Made by a program: the position numbers and the translations under genes. The notes under the pieces were generated by a model, which saw only the letters and a program-made list of their open reading frames with translations, had not been told where the DNA came from and searched no databases. A stretch of 64,000 bases of DNA, taken from contig VCJN01000096.1 of the NCBI GenBank assembly GCA_006384855.1, forward strand, positions 1 through 64,000. Direction: 5' to 3'. Source of the DNA: Tetraselmis striata (Eukaryota; Chlorophyta; Chlorodendrophyceae; Chlorodendrales; Chlorodendraceae). Positions 19,000 to 30,000 of the stretch are shown piece by piece; the first letter of the stretch is position 1; the number at the start of each line of letters is the position of its first letter.

Positions 19000-20406
19000 C
19001 TAACACCTCCGGACACCGGGCGGTAGCAGCAGGAGGCATTGACGGAACAGTCTCGAGGGGAAGCATAGAAATGATTGGATCCGAGGCTAAGACTGGCATG
19101 AAACCGCTTGAATGCGTAATTAATCCAGGAATATTCCATGGTTTGTTTTGACCGTCCGGAAGGCGGGTGTGGCCCTGGTATTTATTTGCGGCGCCGTGGT
19201 TTAATGATGCACATGTACTTTGTCCTTAACGGGAGCTATAGACCGTACATGCTTGACCCAATCGCGACCAGCGCGCACAATGAAGGTTCGAGCGCCCCCC
19301 GCTGGTTACCTGACGGGTCGTGATCTGGGCGTCGGCCCATTCGGGTACGGCGATACCTGGACAATACATGTAGCGAATACTCGTATATTCCTTTCCAACA
19401 GTAAGCAGTTGCTACGTGCGCTAGTAATGTAGGCGTCAAAAGTAATGAAGAGATGAGTGGTAATATGTGCTGCGCAGGCTGCACGCCACATGTCACCACA
19501 CCGATTGCTGGCCTGATGTGGGCATATTCCCTCAGCTTCCTTGGAGCTAGCCGGCCCAAGTATTCGCACAATGAGTGCGATGGCGTATGGTGGCCATACA
19601 CGTATTTACATCCAGCACGCATTGGTGAAATGCTACATCTTGCCAAATGTACTAAATGCGTTACATCGGATATACGCAGTGTATCTCTAGGGTTATCTAA
19701 GGTATCTATATGCCCTACTCTGAAATCATGCGGGGTCATGTTGCGGCTATTTTGCGTCGCGAGCCCATGGCCGCGCTTGGCGTACGCGCTTCAAAAATCA
19801 GCGATACCCGCCCGCTTGCGCGCGCCGAAAAAAACGGACATTGCCGGTCAGCAACTCAGCAATAAAATGCTCAAAAATCGCAACATAAGCGTGCACTACA
19901 TAAGATCATAGTGTGGATGTAAACTGTGTACGTGATATTTAGTCGCACCCGCACCCGCTAGGTCCGCGCTAAGTCCGCGCACCGTGTTTCGCGCGCTGCG
20001 TGCCCATCTCACGGAAATCACTACGAGGAATTGCGCCGACGGCGAATCGAACCGGCGCACGGGCGTGCGCGCACATGAAGAGCGTCGCAGCCTGAAAGTA
20101 GCAATCACGCTTTGTTTTTGTTGTATACATATGCCCGGGGCGAAAAAAAAAAGCATATACCCGGTACCGAACGGCTCGCTGTACCGCGCGCGGGGCACCG
20201 ATTCGAAGTTGAGCTGCTAAAAACCCTTTCACTACTTTTGGCGTATCTAGTAGTCGCTACAGGGTAGTCGCTATCGGCGTATCTAGTATGCGCGAAGCGG
20301 GCACTGCTGCTGATGTAATGACTAGGTCGCTACCAGGTACCTGTAATAGTCGTTATCTGCCGTATACGCGGGGCCCAGTGAGCAGACCAGTACCAGTTTA
20401 ACGAGT
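19000..20406. other. No gene recognised
   Basis: Short open frames only. An A-run at about 20143-20152. TAGTCGCTA-type short repeats at about 20240-20360. Checked for a tRNA near 20045 (CGAATCGAACCGG) and rejected. Confidence 0.4.
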
Positions 20407-20526
20407 TTCACAAGGAAGGTCTAGTTTGCCGAACATTTTCAGGTCTAGTTACAAATCGTGATAATGAGGATTTTGCAGGCATACAATCCCACAGCCATGG
20501 AGGGTTGGACGGGCTGTGGTGCGCTC

Positions 20527-20690
20527 GATGGAGCGTGCCACAGCAAAGGAGAAAGACCGGTCGGTCCGCCGTGAAGGCAGGTGGTGGCCCTGACCGGCCC
20601 CCGCGATCGTGCGCGCACACGCGCGCTACGGGCGCCGCGCCAGGGCTATCTCGTACAAGTAGAGAAACCACATAAACTTGTTTAGAACAT
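20527..20690 (-). repeat. E4 split direct repeat A2
   Basis: About 93 percent alike by eye to 23292-23467, including GACCGGTCGGTCCGCCGTGA and CCACATAAACTTGTTTAG. Confidence 0.85.
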
Positions 20691-20716
20691 TTCACAAGGA
20701 ACGTCTGGTTTGCCGA

Positions 20717-22692
20717 CTAGAAAATGCCGGGCGCAGCAGGCCATGTGCGGGGGTCACGGGCGGGAATGTTGAAGGCGACGTCATGCCAGCGGGGTGCACC
20801 CACGGAAAGGCGGTCGCCAGTACGGCCAGGAATGAAGAGGTCGTGGCGCGGCTTCCAGGAGCGCAAGTCGGAGCACATCTCTGAGAGGAGCTAGTACCAA
20901 GCTTTGACAGGCCAGTAGGGAACAATGACGATGGCTGGGGCACCGCTAGACTCCAGTGTGGAGACAAGATCGCCGATGAGGTTCTATGGAGGGTTACACA
21001 AGTTAGGTTACACAAGCCATGCGGCGTCGGAGAGGCGCCGGGCGTCGACGGCCTCGCACCGCGGGTCACGCCAGCGGGCATTGTAGCGCGGTAGGAGGGT
21101 GTTTTCATACGTCGCGAAGCGGTCGATGGTGCAGGCGCCCCATTTAGCAGTGAGCGAGGCGAATCGACGGGGGTTAAACTGCCAGTCGTCGCAGTCAACC
21201 TCGCGACTGAGGCGGTCAGCCCAGATATTCGCCACATAACGGATGTAGCGCACGGAAAGGGTAATGCCGTGCGTGTCCATGAGGTACCATGTTTTGCGTA
21301 GCTCAGCCATGAGGCGCGGGGAGCGAGAGGTGAGGTTGGTGATGAGGACGCCGACAACCGCTTGGTTATCCTCGTGCAAGCGGATGTGGCGGTTACGGAC
21401 TATGGGGAGTAAGGACTCAATAGCCAAGCGCACGGCTTTGAGCTCTTTCATGGTAATGTGCGCAGTGCGGTCATCGTCGTACCAAGAACCCCGACGAGCT
21501 TCACGGTGTTCGTTTAGAACGGCACCCTAACCGTACGACGAACTGTCGACGTGTAGGTATCCGGTTTCGACATGGCGGTTAATGGGGCGGCCGTTGTGTT
21601 GGGTGGGCACGCCCACCCACCATTGCAGATCGCGTTCGAGCTGGCGGGTGAGGTTGACGCGGCCGGACCAAGGGTCGCGCGTCTTGAGCACATCATGCAG
21701 CTCACGGAGGTAAAAACGGGCAGGGGCGATGGCCAAGTAGAGAAACTGGCATTTGCGCTCGAGATCGGCCAGCTCGCGAGCTGGCAGGCACCGACGGTCG
21801 CGTTTTGCTCGTTGGATTAGGCGTTTGGCCGCGCGAGCAATGCCGGCGAGTTTCTCAGCGGGCGCACGAAGAGTATGTAGGCGACCCCGCCGATGTGTCA
21901 ATTTCTAATCCCAGGTACACGAGCTTTTGGGTGGGTCCCCACACGCCCTTGTTGGGGTTGCGCAGCAGACCAAAGCCCGAGAGGTGGCGTTCGATGCACT
22001 CACGTTGCCAAATGGCCTCAGCCTGAGTCCGAGCTAGAAACAGGAAATCGTCCATGTAGGGCAACATGCGTAGGCCAAATCGGCGCAAGGGAATAGGTCG
22101 GTGTGCCATCTGCTTCAGCCGGGTTACGACGCAATGCCCTAGTTAGGACGTTGGTGAATTGGCAGAAGTAATAGGGGGACAGAGACCAGCCCATGGGAAG
22201 GCTAGCCAGTCGATACATAGTGCCGCGGTAATCGACGGTGAAAAAGTCCCTGTTGGGCGATCTTAACCGCGTAAAACCCATCATGCAGGTCCATCTGCAA
22301 CATGTAGTCCCAATGGCGCGCAAGATTGAGCGAATGCGAAAGCGTCTCGAACGAAAGATCACGCGTCTCGCAATAGCGGTTCATGGGGCGAAGGTCAATG
22401 ATGAGCCTCCATTTGTTTGTTCCAGGCATAGGAACCAAGAACAGCCGGGACACCCATTTTGCGCAGTAGCCTCACTCCCAAGCCCCAACGGCCTGGAAGC
22501 GAGCCAATTCACCGTCCATAAACTCCAGTTGGGCAAGAGTAGCATCCCCCAGTGACACCCCCTGATGAAAAGAAGGTGGGGCAAGCCCGTCTAAGAAAGG
22601 AACGCATACACCTCTGGAGATCCAGTTGAGAACACTACGATTCGCACCAACGGCTTGCCAGCTGCTAGATTACGACGGACACGATGTCTCAT
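20717..22692 (-). pseudogene. E4 reverse transcriptase/RNase H (decayed)
   Basis: ATG 22692 begins MRHRVRR, as in E1. Then GVSLGDATLAQLEF, VSRLFLVPMPGTNKWRLIID, LQMDLHDGFYAV, LPYMDDFLFLA (RT catalytic box near 22060), YLHVDSSSYG (RNase H, near 21540), IRLHEDNQAVVGVL, NIWADRLSREV and DRFATYENTLLPRYN. The end reads AIVIVPYWPVKAW and DLFIPGRTG, stop at 20717. Several frame changes and stops (near 22470, 22230, 22130, 21900, 21535, 21010) make it non-functional. The expected NPPW of the methyltransferase-like part lies in a damaged stretch near 21000. Confidence 0.88.
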
Positions 22693-23291
22693 AAAGGGGG
22701 AGTCGGGAGTACAGGAATTGGCGCGATGGATGTCGCGAGGGGGGCGAGCAGAGCGCCATGTCGCTCTGCTGGTCCTCTCCGCGTCGCGTCAAAGTCCACG
22801 ATGCGCGGCACAGTAGGAGTGCCGCGGCGTGCGAGTATCCATGTGCCACTGGGCGCTGGCTTGGCCACAAGCAGTGTACTATCACTTTGTACTCGAATCT
22901 GTACTAGACGATAGGCATGCGTCGGCATACGCCCCAGTCGGAGCGCATCGCGACACCTACGCCGAGTAGGGGCCAGTACGGATCGAGCCATGCCACACGG
23001 GAGGGGGCAGCCAGGGGTTACTGTTGGTCGACACTGGTCAAAGGGCTTAGACCTTGTTCCATGGGGAAACGCCGCAGCTTCGCCCTCTCCTCGCGTTGGG
23101 CGAGTAATCAGCGGCTCGTTCGTGGGTAGTAGTTAGCACGTCGCAAGCGGCGCGCGCCCATTAACCACACAAACCCTAACGGGTTTTTCCCTGAGAGGGG
23201 GGGGGGGGGCGAAAGGCTTCGCTCACCGTACATGGTACGATGGCGTCGGAAGACCGGCACCCTGCGTGGCAAAATTGCAGCTACTTTGCTG

Positions 23292-23467
23292 TGGTGCGCT
23301 CGATGGAGCGTGCCACAACAAAGGGGAGTGACCGGTCGGTCCGCCGTGAAGGCAGGTGGTGGCACTGACCGGCCCCCGCAATCGTGCGCGCGCACACGCG
23401 CGATACGGGCGCCGCGCCAGGGCTATCTCGTACAGGTAGAGAAACCACATAAACTTGTTTAGAACAT
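23292..23467 (-). repeat. E4 split direct repeat A1 (5' terminus)
   Basis: Outer copy of A; the terminus GTTTAGAACAT adjoins AGCGACTATCCC. Confidence 0.85.
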
Positions 23468-24423
23468 AGCGACTATCCCGCCTCTTGCGGGATGCGAGTC
23501 GCTTTTTGGCGGCTTGATGTGTTGATTTTTTGGTGAATTTTAGCAGAAGGTTTATTTGTTCCTGCCCTTTTTGTAACATTCACACCAGTATTACGACAAG
23601 GGTTTCACTGGTGCCGGTCCTGTCCCGGGGGCGGGAAAAATTACGACATATCAGCGCTGCTTTTATTATGAGTGGTGGATTTGTTACTACTTTTGTAATT
23701 CATACTAGTAGTCGCTACTGTGATATCCAAACTATCCATGAACGAAATGTAAATTCTCCCTCATTACATGAGGGTAAAGGGTATTAATGACGAAATGAAA
23801 AGGGTAGCATAGCGGGGATGGGGGGGGTTGCGCTGGCTGGTCAGCTGGCGCAAAGGCAGAAGGTGGACTCCCCTCGTGGTGCGGGTGCGTCATGTAATCC
23901 TTAGCAGGGCTGTCGCATGCTGTCGCTAGCGCCGCTGGACATCGGGAAGTCCAAGCGGTACGCGTACTGCGAGTACAGGTACTGGTCGCTATCATTCAAA
24001 CTACTGTAGAATCTGAACGTTACCAGTACCGGTGACAGAATAGCCCGGTGTAATGAAACCTCTATATTACCAATATGACCATATATAGCGCTATTAAGTA
24101 ACTTGACAGTTGAATCAGCGATGCGTCGATTTTTCAGAAAATTTTAAAAGAACGGGTTCTATATATCACTGGCCTACAGTTCCATGAATTGCATTGCCAG
24201 CGCTTTGAAGTATACCAGAGTTTTTTTCCATTACCAGCAGCGAGTAGCGAGTACCAGTACCAGCATTTCCCGTTGCTGAAGCTGCACAGCACGTCCGAGG
24301 ATCACCCACACACACGTGCACGCGTGGCCCGTTATGCGGGATGCGGGCCGCTTTTAGGCGGCTTGCTGTGTTGATTTTCTAATTTGGGGAACTGCCTTTT
24401 TTGGAATTCACACCAGTACCAGC
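23468..24423. other. Inter-element stretch with LINE-like 3' ends
   Basis: About 23475-23590 and about 24269-24418 resemble the last 100-180 bp of the LINE-like insertion at 42117-43281 (CCCGCC/GCGGGATGCGGGCCGC hairpin, then GCCCTTTTTGTAATTCAC with variants). The remainder shows no gene. Confidence 0.5.
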
Positions 24424-26145
24424 ATTTCAAGTTGAATCTGGTTTTGCCAAAAAGGTCGCGCAGGCTGTTTTACATGGTCAAGAGCCGAAATTGGCAGGAT
24501 GGTTTAGCGAAAGCGTGGAGGGAAAACGGAGTCAGGGGGGGCGCTGCGTGGAACGCAGCGAAAACTGGAAGATGGCAGGCTCAGCTGTTATGGCTGCTTT
24601 TATGTCTACTCGTGCTGCACCCAAAAAGGGGTGCAACAACAGGTGCCTAGTTCCCGTACTACTGAGAAGCACTTGTAGCTGAAAAGCGGTTAGGTCAAGG
24701 GAGGAAACCCCATAAACTAGTTTAGATCATTTCAAGTTGAGTCTGCTTTTGCCAGTCATGAGCGAACGGAGAGAGCGGTGGATTGACGGAGAAGGGGTAG
24801 CGCCAAGTCATAAAGGAGGCACCGGGAAGGCCACCGTTGCGGAGTCCTGTTGGACTTGGACGTCGTGGCGAAGGGTGGCGATGTGGCCAAAGAAGAACCA
24901 TGCGCCAGGTGAAGGAAGAACGTTGGGGTCGATGTAGTCCAGAACGACGTCGGAGTTAGTGGCCCAGCCACCTTGATGGCGAATGTGGGACAGTGGTACT
25001 CCAATGGCGTTGGCCGCAGACGCTGCTCCTTTGCGAAGGCTGTGTGAGGTCCAGGAAGTGCCGGCGGGAGGGGCAGCACCGACAAGGCGGACGGCTGTAG
25101 ACAGCCAGTCCTACATTGTCGCAGCAGTCCAAGGTTTTGACTGCTCGCTCGGGGTGACCGCCCAGAAGTTTGTTTCAGCCAAGGCAATAGTAACCTGGGG
25201 GACAGACTGTACCGTGTCGATGAAGTAGTGCAGGAGACGAGCAACTCGGGGGTGCTCTGCCACCGGAAGGAGAAGTACGCGCAGGTCGTCACGTCCCGGT
25301 CGTCCAGCGCGGCCTTTCTCGCGGTACACCTGCAGGGTAATGTTGTAATCGTCGACATGCACATCCCGCACTCGGCAGGAGACGCCAGTAAGCCCCCTGG
25401 CAAAGAACATGAAGTTGACAACCGAGGCCACGAGGGCTCGGAAGTCGTTTTGGTACTCTCGGGTGGGAGCAGACACAATCAGCTCGGCCTTTGTGACGAA
25501 GCGGTAAGCTACAGCAGCAGGCAGCGGAACTCGCAAAGGGGCGGCTTCCAGACGCCACTGCCTCAACATCAGCCCACGTCTTGCCGAAGTGAGGTGTATA
25601 CTGTCCTTGGCGATTGAGTCGAGGTTGTGCAGCTCGAAGAACGTGTTGATTGCAGTAGTACAGGTAGGGTTGCAGTGACTTTGCTCCAATGTGCCCTCAC
25701 TCACCAAGCAATCCAAGCAACGTACCGGACGGCAGTAGCAGTGGTCGCCTCCAGCGGGCTGATGTTCTCGGAGTCGTGCCAGAACTCCGCGAACTGAGAC
25801 AGTTTGCCGGCGCAGCTCTTGAGTGTCTGGGCGGTGAGGGAGCTGGAGAGCAGGTCGAGTGTCCGTTGTCCTGGCTCGTCTGAGCCGAAAGCATCCTGCA
25901 GTCCAGATCGCAGTGGAGCAGCCCAGGGAGCGACAGCTTCCGGCTCGTCAATTACGTAAGTGCATCGTTTTACCGACAGAGTTCCAGAGGGGCGACTACT
26001 GTTTGCAAAGTATTCGGCAGCAGCGGTTAGATTCCCGGCGGTTGGCCGGTAGTTGCTGGGCGGGTTTGCAGTAGCATCAGTACGGGTTTGAGGGGCTAGG
26101 TTCAGGTAGGAGGGCCGCCCCGCGTGCCCTTCGCGCTCGTAGCTT
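24424..26145 (-). mobile_element. Recombinase retroelement E3b, 5'-truncated
   Basis: Second copy of the E3 family. The left (3') end TTTCAAGTTGAATCTGG at 24424 follows ...CAGTACCAGCA. The internal junction TTTAGATCA|TTTCAAG is at 24729/24730. The recombinase remnant follows. Similarity to E3 stops at about 26145, so ORF1, RT and repeat A1 are missing. Confidence 0.78.
24808..26100 (-). pseudogene. E3b tyrosine recombinase (decayed)
   Basis: Minus strand, stop TGA at 24808-24810. Recognisable: an N-terminal part near 25960-25700 (DLLSSSLTAQTLKSC type), then ALVASVVNFMFFARGLTGVS (catalytic Arg), VQVTIALAETNFWAVTPSEQ, TSHSLRKGAASAANAIGVP (His and Arg box), RHQGGWATNSDVVLDYIDP (Trp and nucleophile Tyr). 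Frame changes occur near 25700 and a stop near 25110. It is highly similar to the E3 copy at 39314-40950. Confidence 0.85.
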
Positions 26146-26149
26146 GTAG

Positions 26150-26425
26150 CGCTTTGAAGTACCAGCAGCGAGCGTTTGCATTGCCAGCGCTTTGAAGTAC
26201 ATGAGTTTTTATTTCCATTACCAGCAGCGAGTAGCGAGTACCAGTACTAGTAGGAGGATTTGTTACTGCCCTTTTTGTAATTCACACCAGTACCAGTACT
26301 TGCAATACCAGCAGCGAGTGGCGAGTACCAGTACCAGCAGCGAGCGTTCGCATTGCCAGCGCTTTGAAGTACCAGAGTTTTTTTCCATTACCAGCAGCGA
26401 GTAGCGAGTACCAGGACTCATAGCC
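26150..26425. repeat. Short-period repeat, CCAGCAGCGAGTAGCGAGTACC
   Basis: Degenerate units of ACCAGCAGCGAG, GTAGCGAGTACCAGTACC and GCATTGCCAGCGCTTTGAAG; also around 24185-24265. It includes GCCCTTTTTGTAATTCACAC (about 26267-26287), the 3' end of the LINE-like family. Confidence 0.6.
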
Positions 26426-27070
26426 TCCCAACCGTGAGATCGTAATCGGACGGCTGTGTAATTAAGGACCGTGGGCGGGCGGGCGGATGGGTGGATTATA
26501 GTACTTAGTAGTACATGTCAGTAGATAAGCGCTTTAGTCATGCACCTATAGGCCCGTTCCGCTGCACCATACGGGTACCCGTACGGCAATAAAGCTCACC
26601 GCCGAAAAATCGACGCTTCGCTGGATAAGCAGCAAGCTTGTGTACTTTTCGCAATATGAGACAAGAAAAGTGAAAGCAGTGAGCATCGACTAGGAAGGCA
26701 AGGATACGTACATACGTTGGCTTCTGATCAACGGCCAATCAAGCGTGCGACACATGACACACCCACTGGCCGCAATGCACCTCAAGAGATACCAGTGCGG
26801 AGCATCCGACTCCAGACATGAACAAACGAGGGATGAGAAGCGGCAATAAGTGCTAACGCCGAGGATGAGTAAGTGAAGAAAGATGCCGATCCCCATGGTC
26901 TGATGATTGTGACTTAATTATGAATATTTTATATTTGTAGATAGTGCATGTAGGACTCGGATGCACATGTATCCATTGAAGGGGGACAATTCTTTAAAAG
27001 CTGGAGCTCCGAGACCTTCCGCCAGGTTGATGGGCCAAGGCTGATTCCCTCAGCTGTGCGTGCAATCGAC
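26426..27070. other. 3' flank of the PDH gene
   Basis: No further gene recognised. Poly(A) signals were not assigned. Confidence 0.4.
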
Positions 27071-30000
27071 TTAGGCAGTGACCTGGGAGCCACAGATCTT
27101 GTGCACAGCGTCGATGACCTGGCTGGGCTGAATGATCGTGGCAGCCTCCAGCTCGTGCGCGTAGGAGGTAGGCACATCCTGAGAGCTGAGGCGGATGATC
27201 TGCAAAGTGCGAACCAAGCAGTTAGTGATGCCCACTCAGGAAAACACACAGCCAGTGGCAGGCCTGGACAGGCATGCTGGGAACGCGTACGTTGCTGTCC
27301 AGGTAGTCAATGTAGGTCTCGCTGATGAGGGAGGAGAGCGAGGCGCCGATGCCTCCAGTCTTCATGCACTCCTCCACGATGATGACCTGCCAGGCACAGT
27401 GAAGTAAGCTCAGACGCAGCTCAGAAGTTCGCTGGGCGTGAGGCAACACATTTCGATTGGGTATCGATCGCAGAGCACCAGCGAGGAGGCACCTTGTTGG
27501 TCTTCTTGACAGACTTGGCAATCTGCTCCATGTCAAAGGGCTTCAGGGAGATGAGGTCCACAACCTCGGGGTCATAGCCCTGCTGCTCGAGCTCAGCGAC
27601 AGCCTGTAGGGGGGCGCAACCTTAGCTATTGGCACCCGCAGTCAGATAGTTCACTCTCCCTGGTGAATTTCCTTGTCCCCGAAGCCTTATCCGCATCCCA
27701 TACTGTTAAATTGGGTTGGTGGATCCCAAAAACACAAGGGGGCTGTGGCGGGCCTTCGGTCAGGGTGCTGAGAAAACGCAACTGCGGAAGCAAGCAGAAC
27801 CATTGCGAGCTTACAATCAATATGTAGTTGCTACAATAATTGCTGCTTCTTTCTCAGGTTACTGAGTAGCACGCCCGTCCTCGCGGGCCTACGGCCGCTC
27901 GGGGGATCCTGTACTCATCCCAACGCAGCGGCGTCACTGCTCATGCCCGTATCCCTCAGCGCCTTCCCCCCTCCCCATTTCACGACCAAGATACAGCCGA
28001 GGCTGCGCCTCACCCGCGCCAATGCGCGCAAACCAAATGCGCCTTCATCACACATCAGGGCGCCCAGCGGGGTCTTGAATACAAAACCGCACCGAACTCA
28101 TTCACGGTCCGTCGCACCACTCGCTCACACGTCTGCATTTCGCATAGGTTTTTGCTGTTCGGGGTGGTGACACAGACAGACGCAGAGCTTCGAACTAGTT
28201 GATATGGATTCTCTGCGCCAACATGTCAGATTCTGTGCTGTATGCGGGGTGAATTCTTATAGCTTTCCAAGTAAATTGTACTTTTCCATATTTGCAAAGG
28301 GGACAAAATCAGTAATGGATAGCGAGCCCAAAGCATGGTTACGATACCTGCATCACGACGTAGCGCATGCGGCTGTACGTAAAAATCACGCAGTCGGAGC
28401 CCTCACGGACGAGCTCCGCCTTCTCCAGGCACTGCACGTGGTCCTTGCCGCCCGGCACGCCCTTCACATTGTACAGCAGCACGTGCTCGAAGAAGATGAC
28501 GGGGTTGTCGCTGCGGATGGCCTGCAGGGCAGCACGGGCAGCGGAGGTCAGGCGGAAAATCGGATGAAGGACTCCTGAAATCGGAATCACAAGCACAGAG
28601 TCGTTGCCCTGCGCTACACGCGCCCACTGGGGCGGAAGTACTGATGTCTGCATGACTGCACTTCGATGTATCGATAAAACATCACTCCAGTATTACGGTC
28701 ACCAGTCTCATGGAAGTCATATGATGTACACAGAAAACATCACATGTTTTACCTGGGTACAGACAACCTCATCGCGTTCCTCACCGGCCAATACCGTGCG
28801 CATTGTGTTTGTAATTGAGTACCCGATATACTACCATAAGTACTACAGCACATCGAATTACATCGAAAAAAAGAGGCGGCACGGTGGACATCTAAAGCCA
28901 GTAAATCTTCTAGGATGCCGTTTTCGGATATGTCATCCTGTTTTCAACGGTCCTCTGGTTTTAATCCTCATATGTACTGCGTAACATATTATTTCTGAGA
29001 TACTAGTACTTCAACAAAACCGGAGAGGGATCTCAGGCCAATCTTACCCGACACAAATGCGCCCACCACTATTACTTTGAAGATGCCAAAGACGTCTACT
29101 GTGGCGGATTTTACATTTTCGTACGCAAATTTGATTCAGAGGTGTACTGCATCAAGTATTAAAAGCGCTTCGCGGCGAGTAAGAGCAAAGTGCGATATCA
29201 GAGTTTCAGCACCGCCATGCAACTACCTCTGAGTAGGTGGTGGGAAGGCAAGCATGGGGCGGGGCGGGAGGAGGAGGGGGGAGGTTGGGGGGGGGGGGGG
29301 GGGGGGGGGGGTACTCACGGCCTTGAGCAGCGCCTTGGAGTTCTCCACGGTGGAGCACGCCACCAGCTGCACGCCGGGAATGGACTGGAAGTACGACTCC
29401 AAGCGCTGCGAGTGCTCGGCGCCCAGCTGCTTGCCCACCCCACCGGGACCACGCACAACAACGGGCACCTGGCGGGTACGAGGGCACGGAAGAAGGCGGG
29501 GGGGGGGGGGGGGGGGGGGGGCATGGGCAGGTTTGCGCATGAGTCCATTTTCGTAATGAGCTTCATAGCGCCGACTTCAGTGTTTAACAAATTGGTAGTT
29601 GAGCTCTATTTCATATCGATGCAGGATGGGCAAGCAGCCGTGGACTGCCAACCTGCGCAGAGTAAGTTAACTTAGGTCAATTTATCCAAAAATATTATGT
29701 TTCCCAAAGTCACCCAGGCATAACACCTGCATTTGGGAGCGTAACTGCTTTTTTGAGATACCATTTGCGTTCACTTGGGATACCTACCGAACCCCTAACT
29801 TATGTGATTGTTGAGGGTAGGATAATTGAGCCTAAGTCAGCTTAATAGCAACGCAACCTTAGAGTAATGGCGCACAAACCAAGTCCTAGGAGGAGCGGGA
29901 GAAAAGGGGGGGGGGGGGGGGGGGGGGTGCCTTGAACTGTCCGCCAGACGTGTAGTGCAGCATGCCGCAGTTGTTGGAGATCTGGTTGAATGCCAGGAGC

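Larger units (their letters stand above)
20407..23467 (-). mobile_element. Recombinase retroelement E4, deletion derivative
   Basis: 3061-bp minus-strand element. Right (5') end ...CTTGTTTAGAACAT at 23467; left (3') end starts TTCACAAGGAAGG at 20407. The internal junction GAACAT|TTCACAAGG at 20690/20691 joins the two ends, giving the same split-direct-repeat layout as E1. Repeat A is about 165-176 bp (20527-20690 and 23292-23467). It holds one decayed RT/RNase H gene. No recombinase gene is present and ORF1 is not recognisable, so it could only have moved in trans. Confidence 0.8.

Noticed and set aside
20040-20075. tRNA-like T-loop (GGTTCGATTC on the minus strand)
   Set aside because: T-stem arms do not pair and no acceptor or anticodon stem could be placed.
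29254-29556. Gly-rich plus-strand ORFs inside the PDH gene
   Set aside because: Antisense shadows of exon 5 extended by G-tracts.
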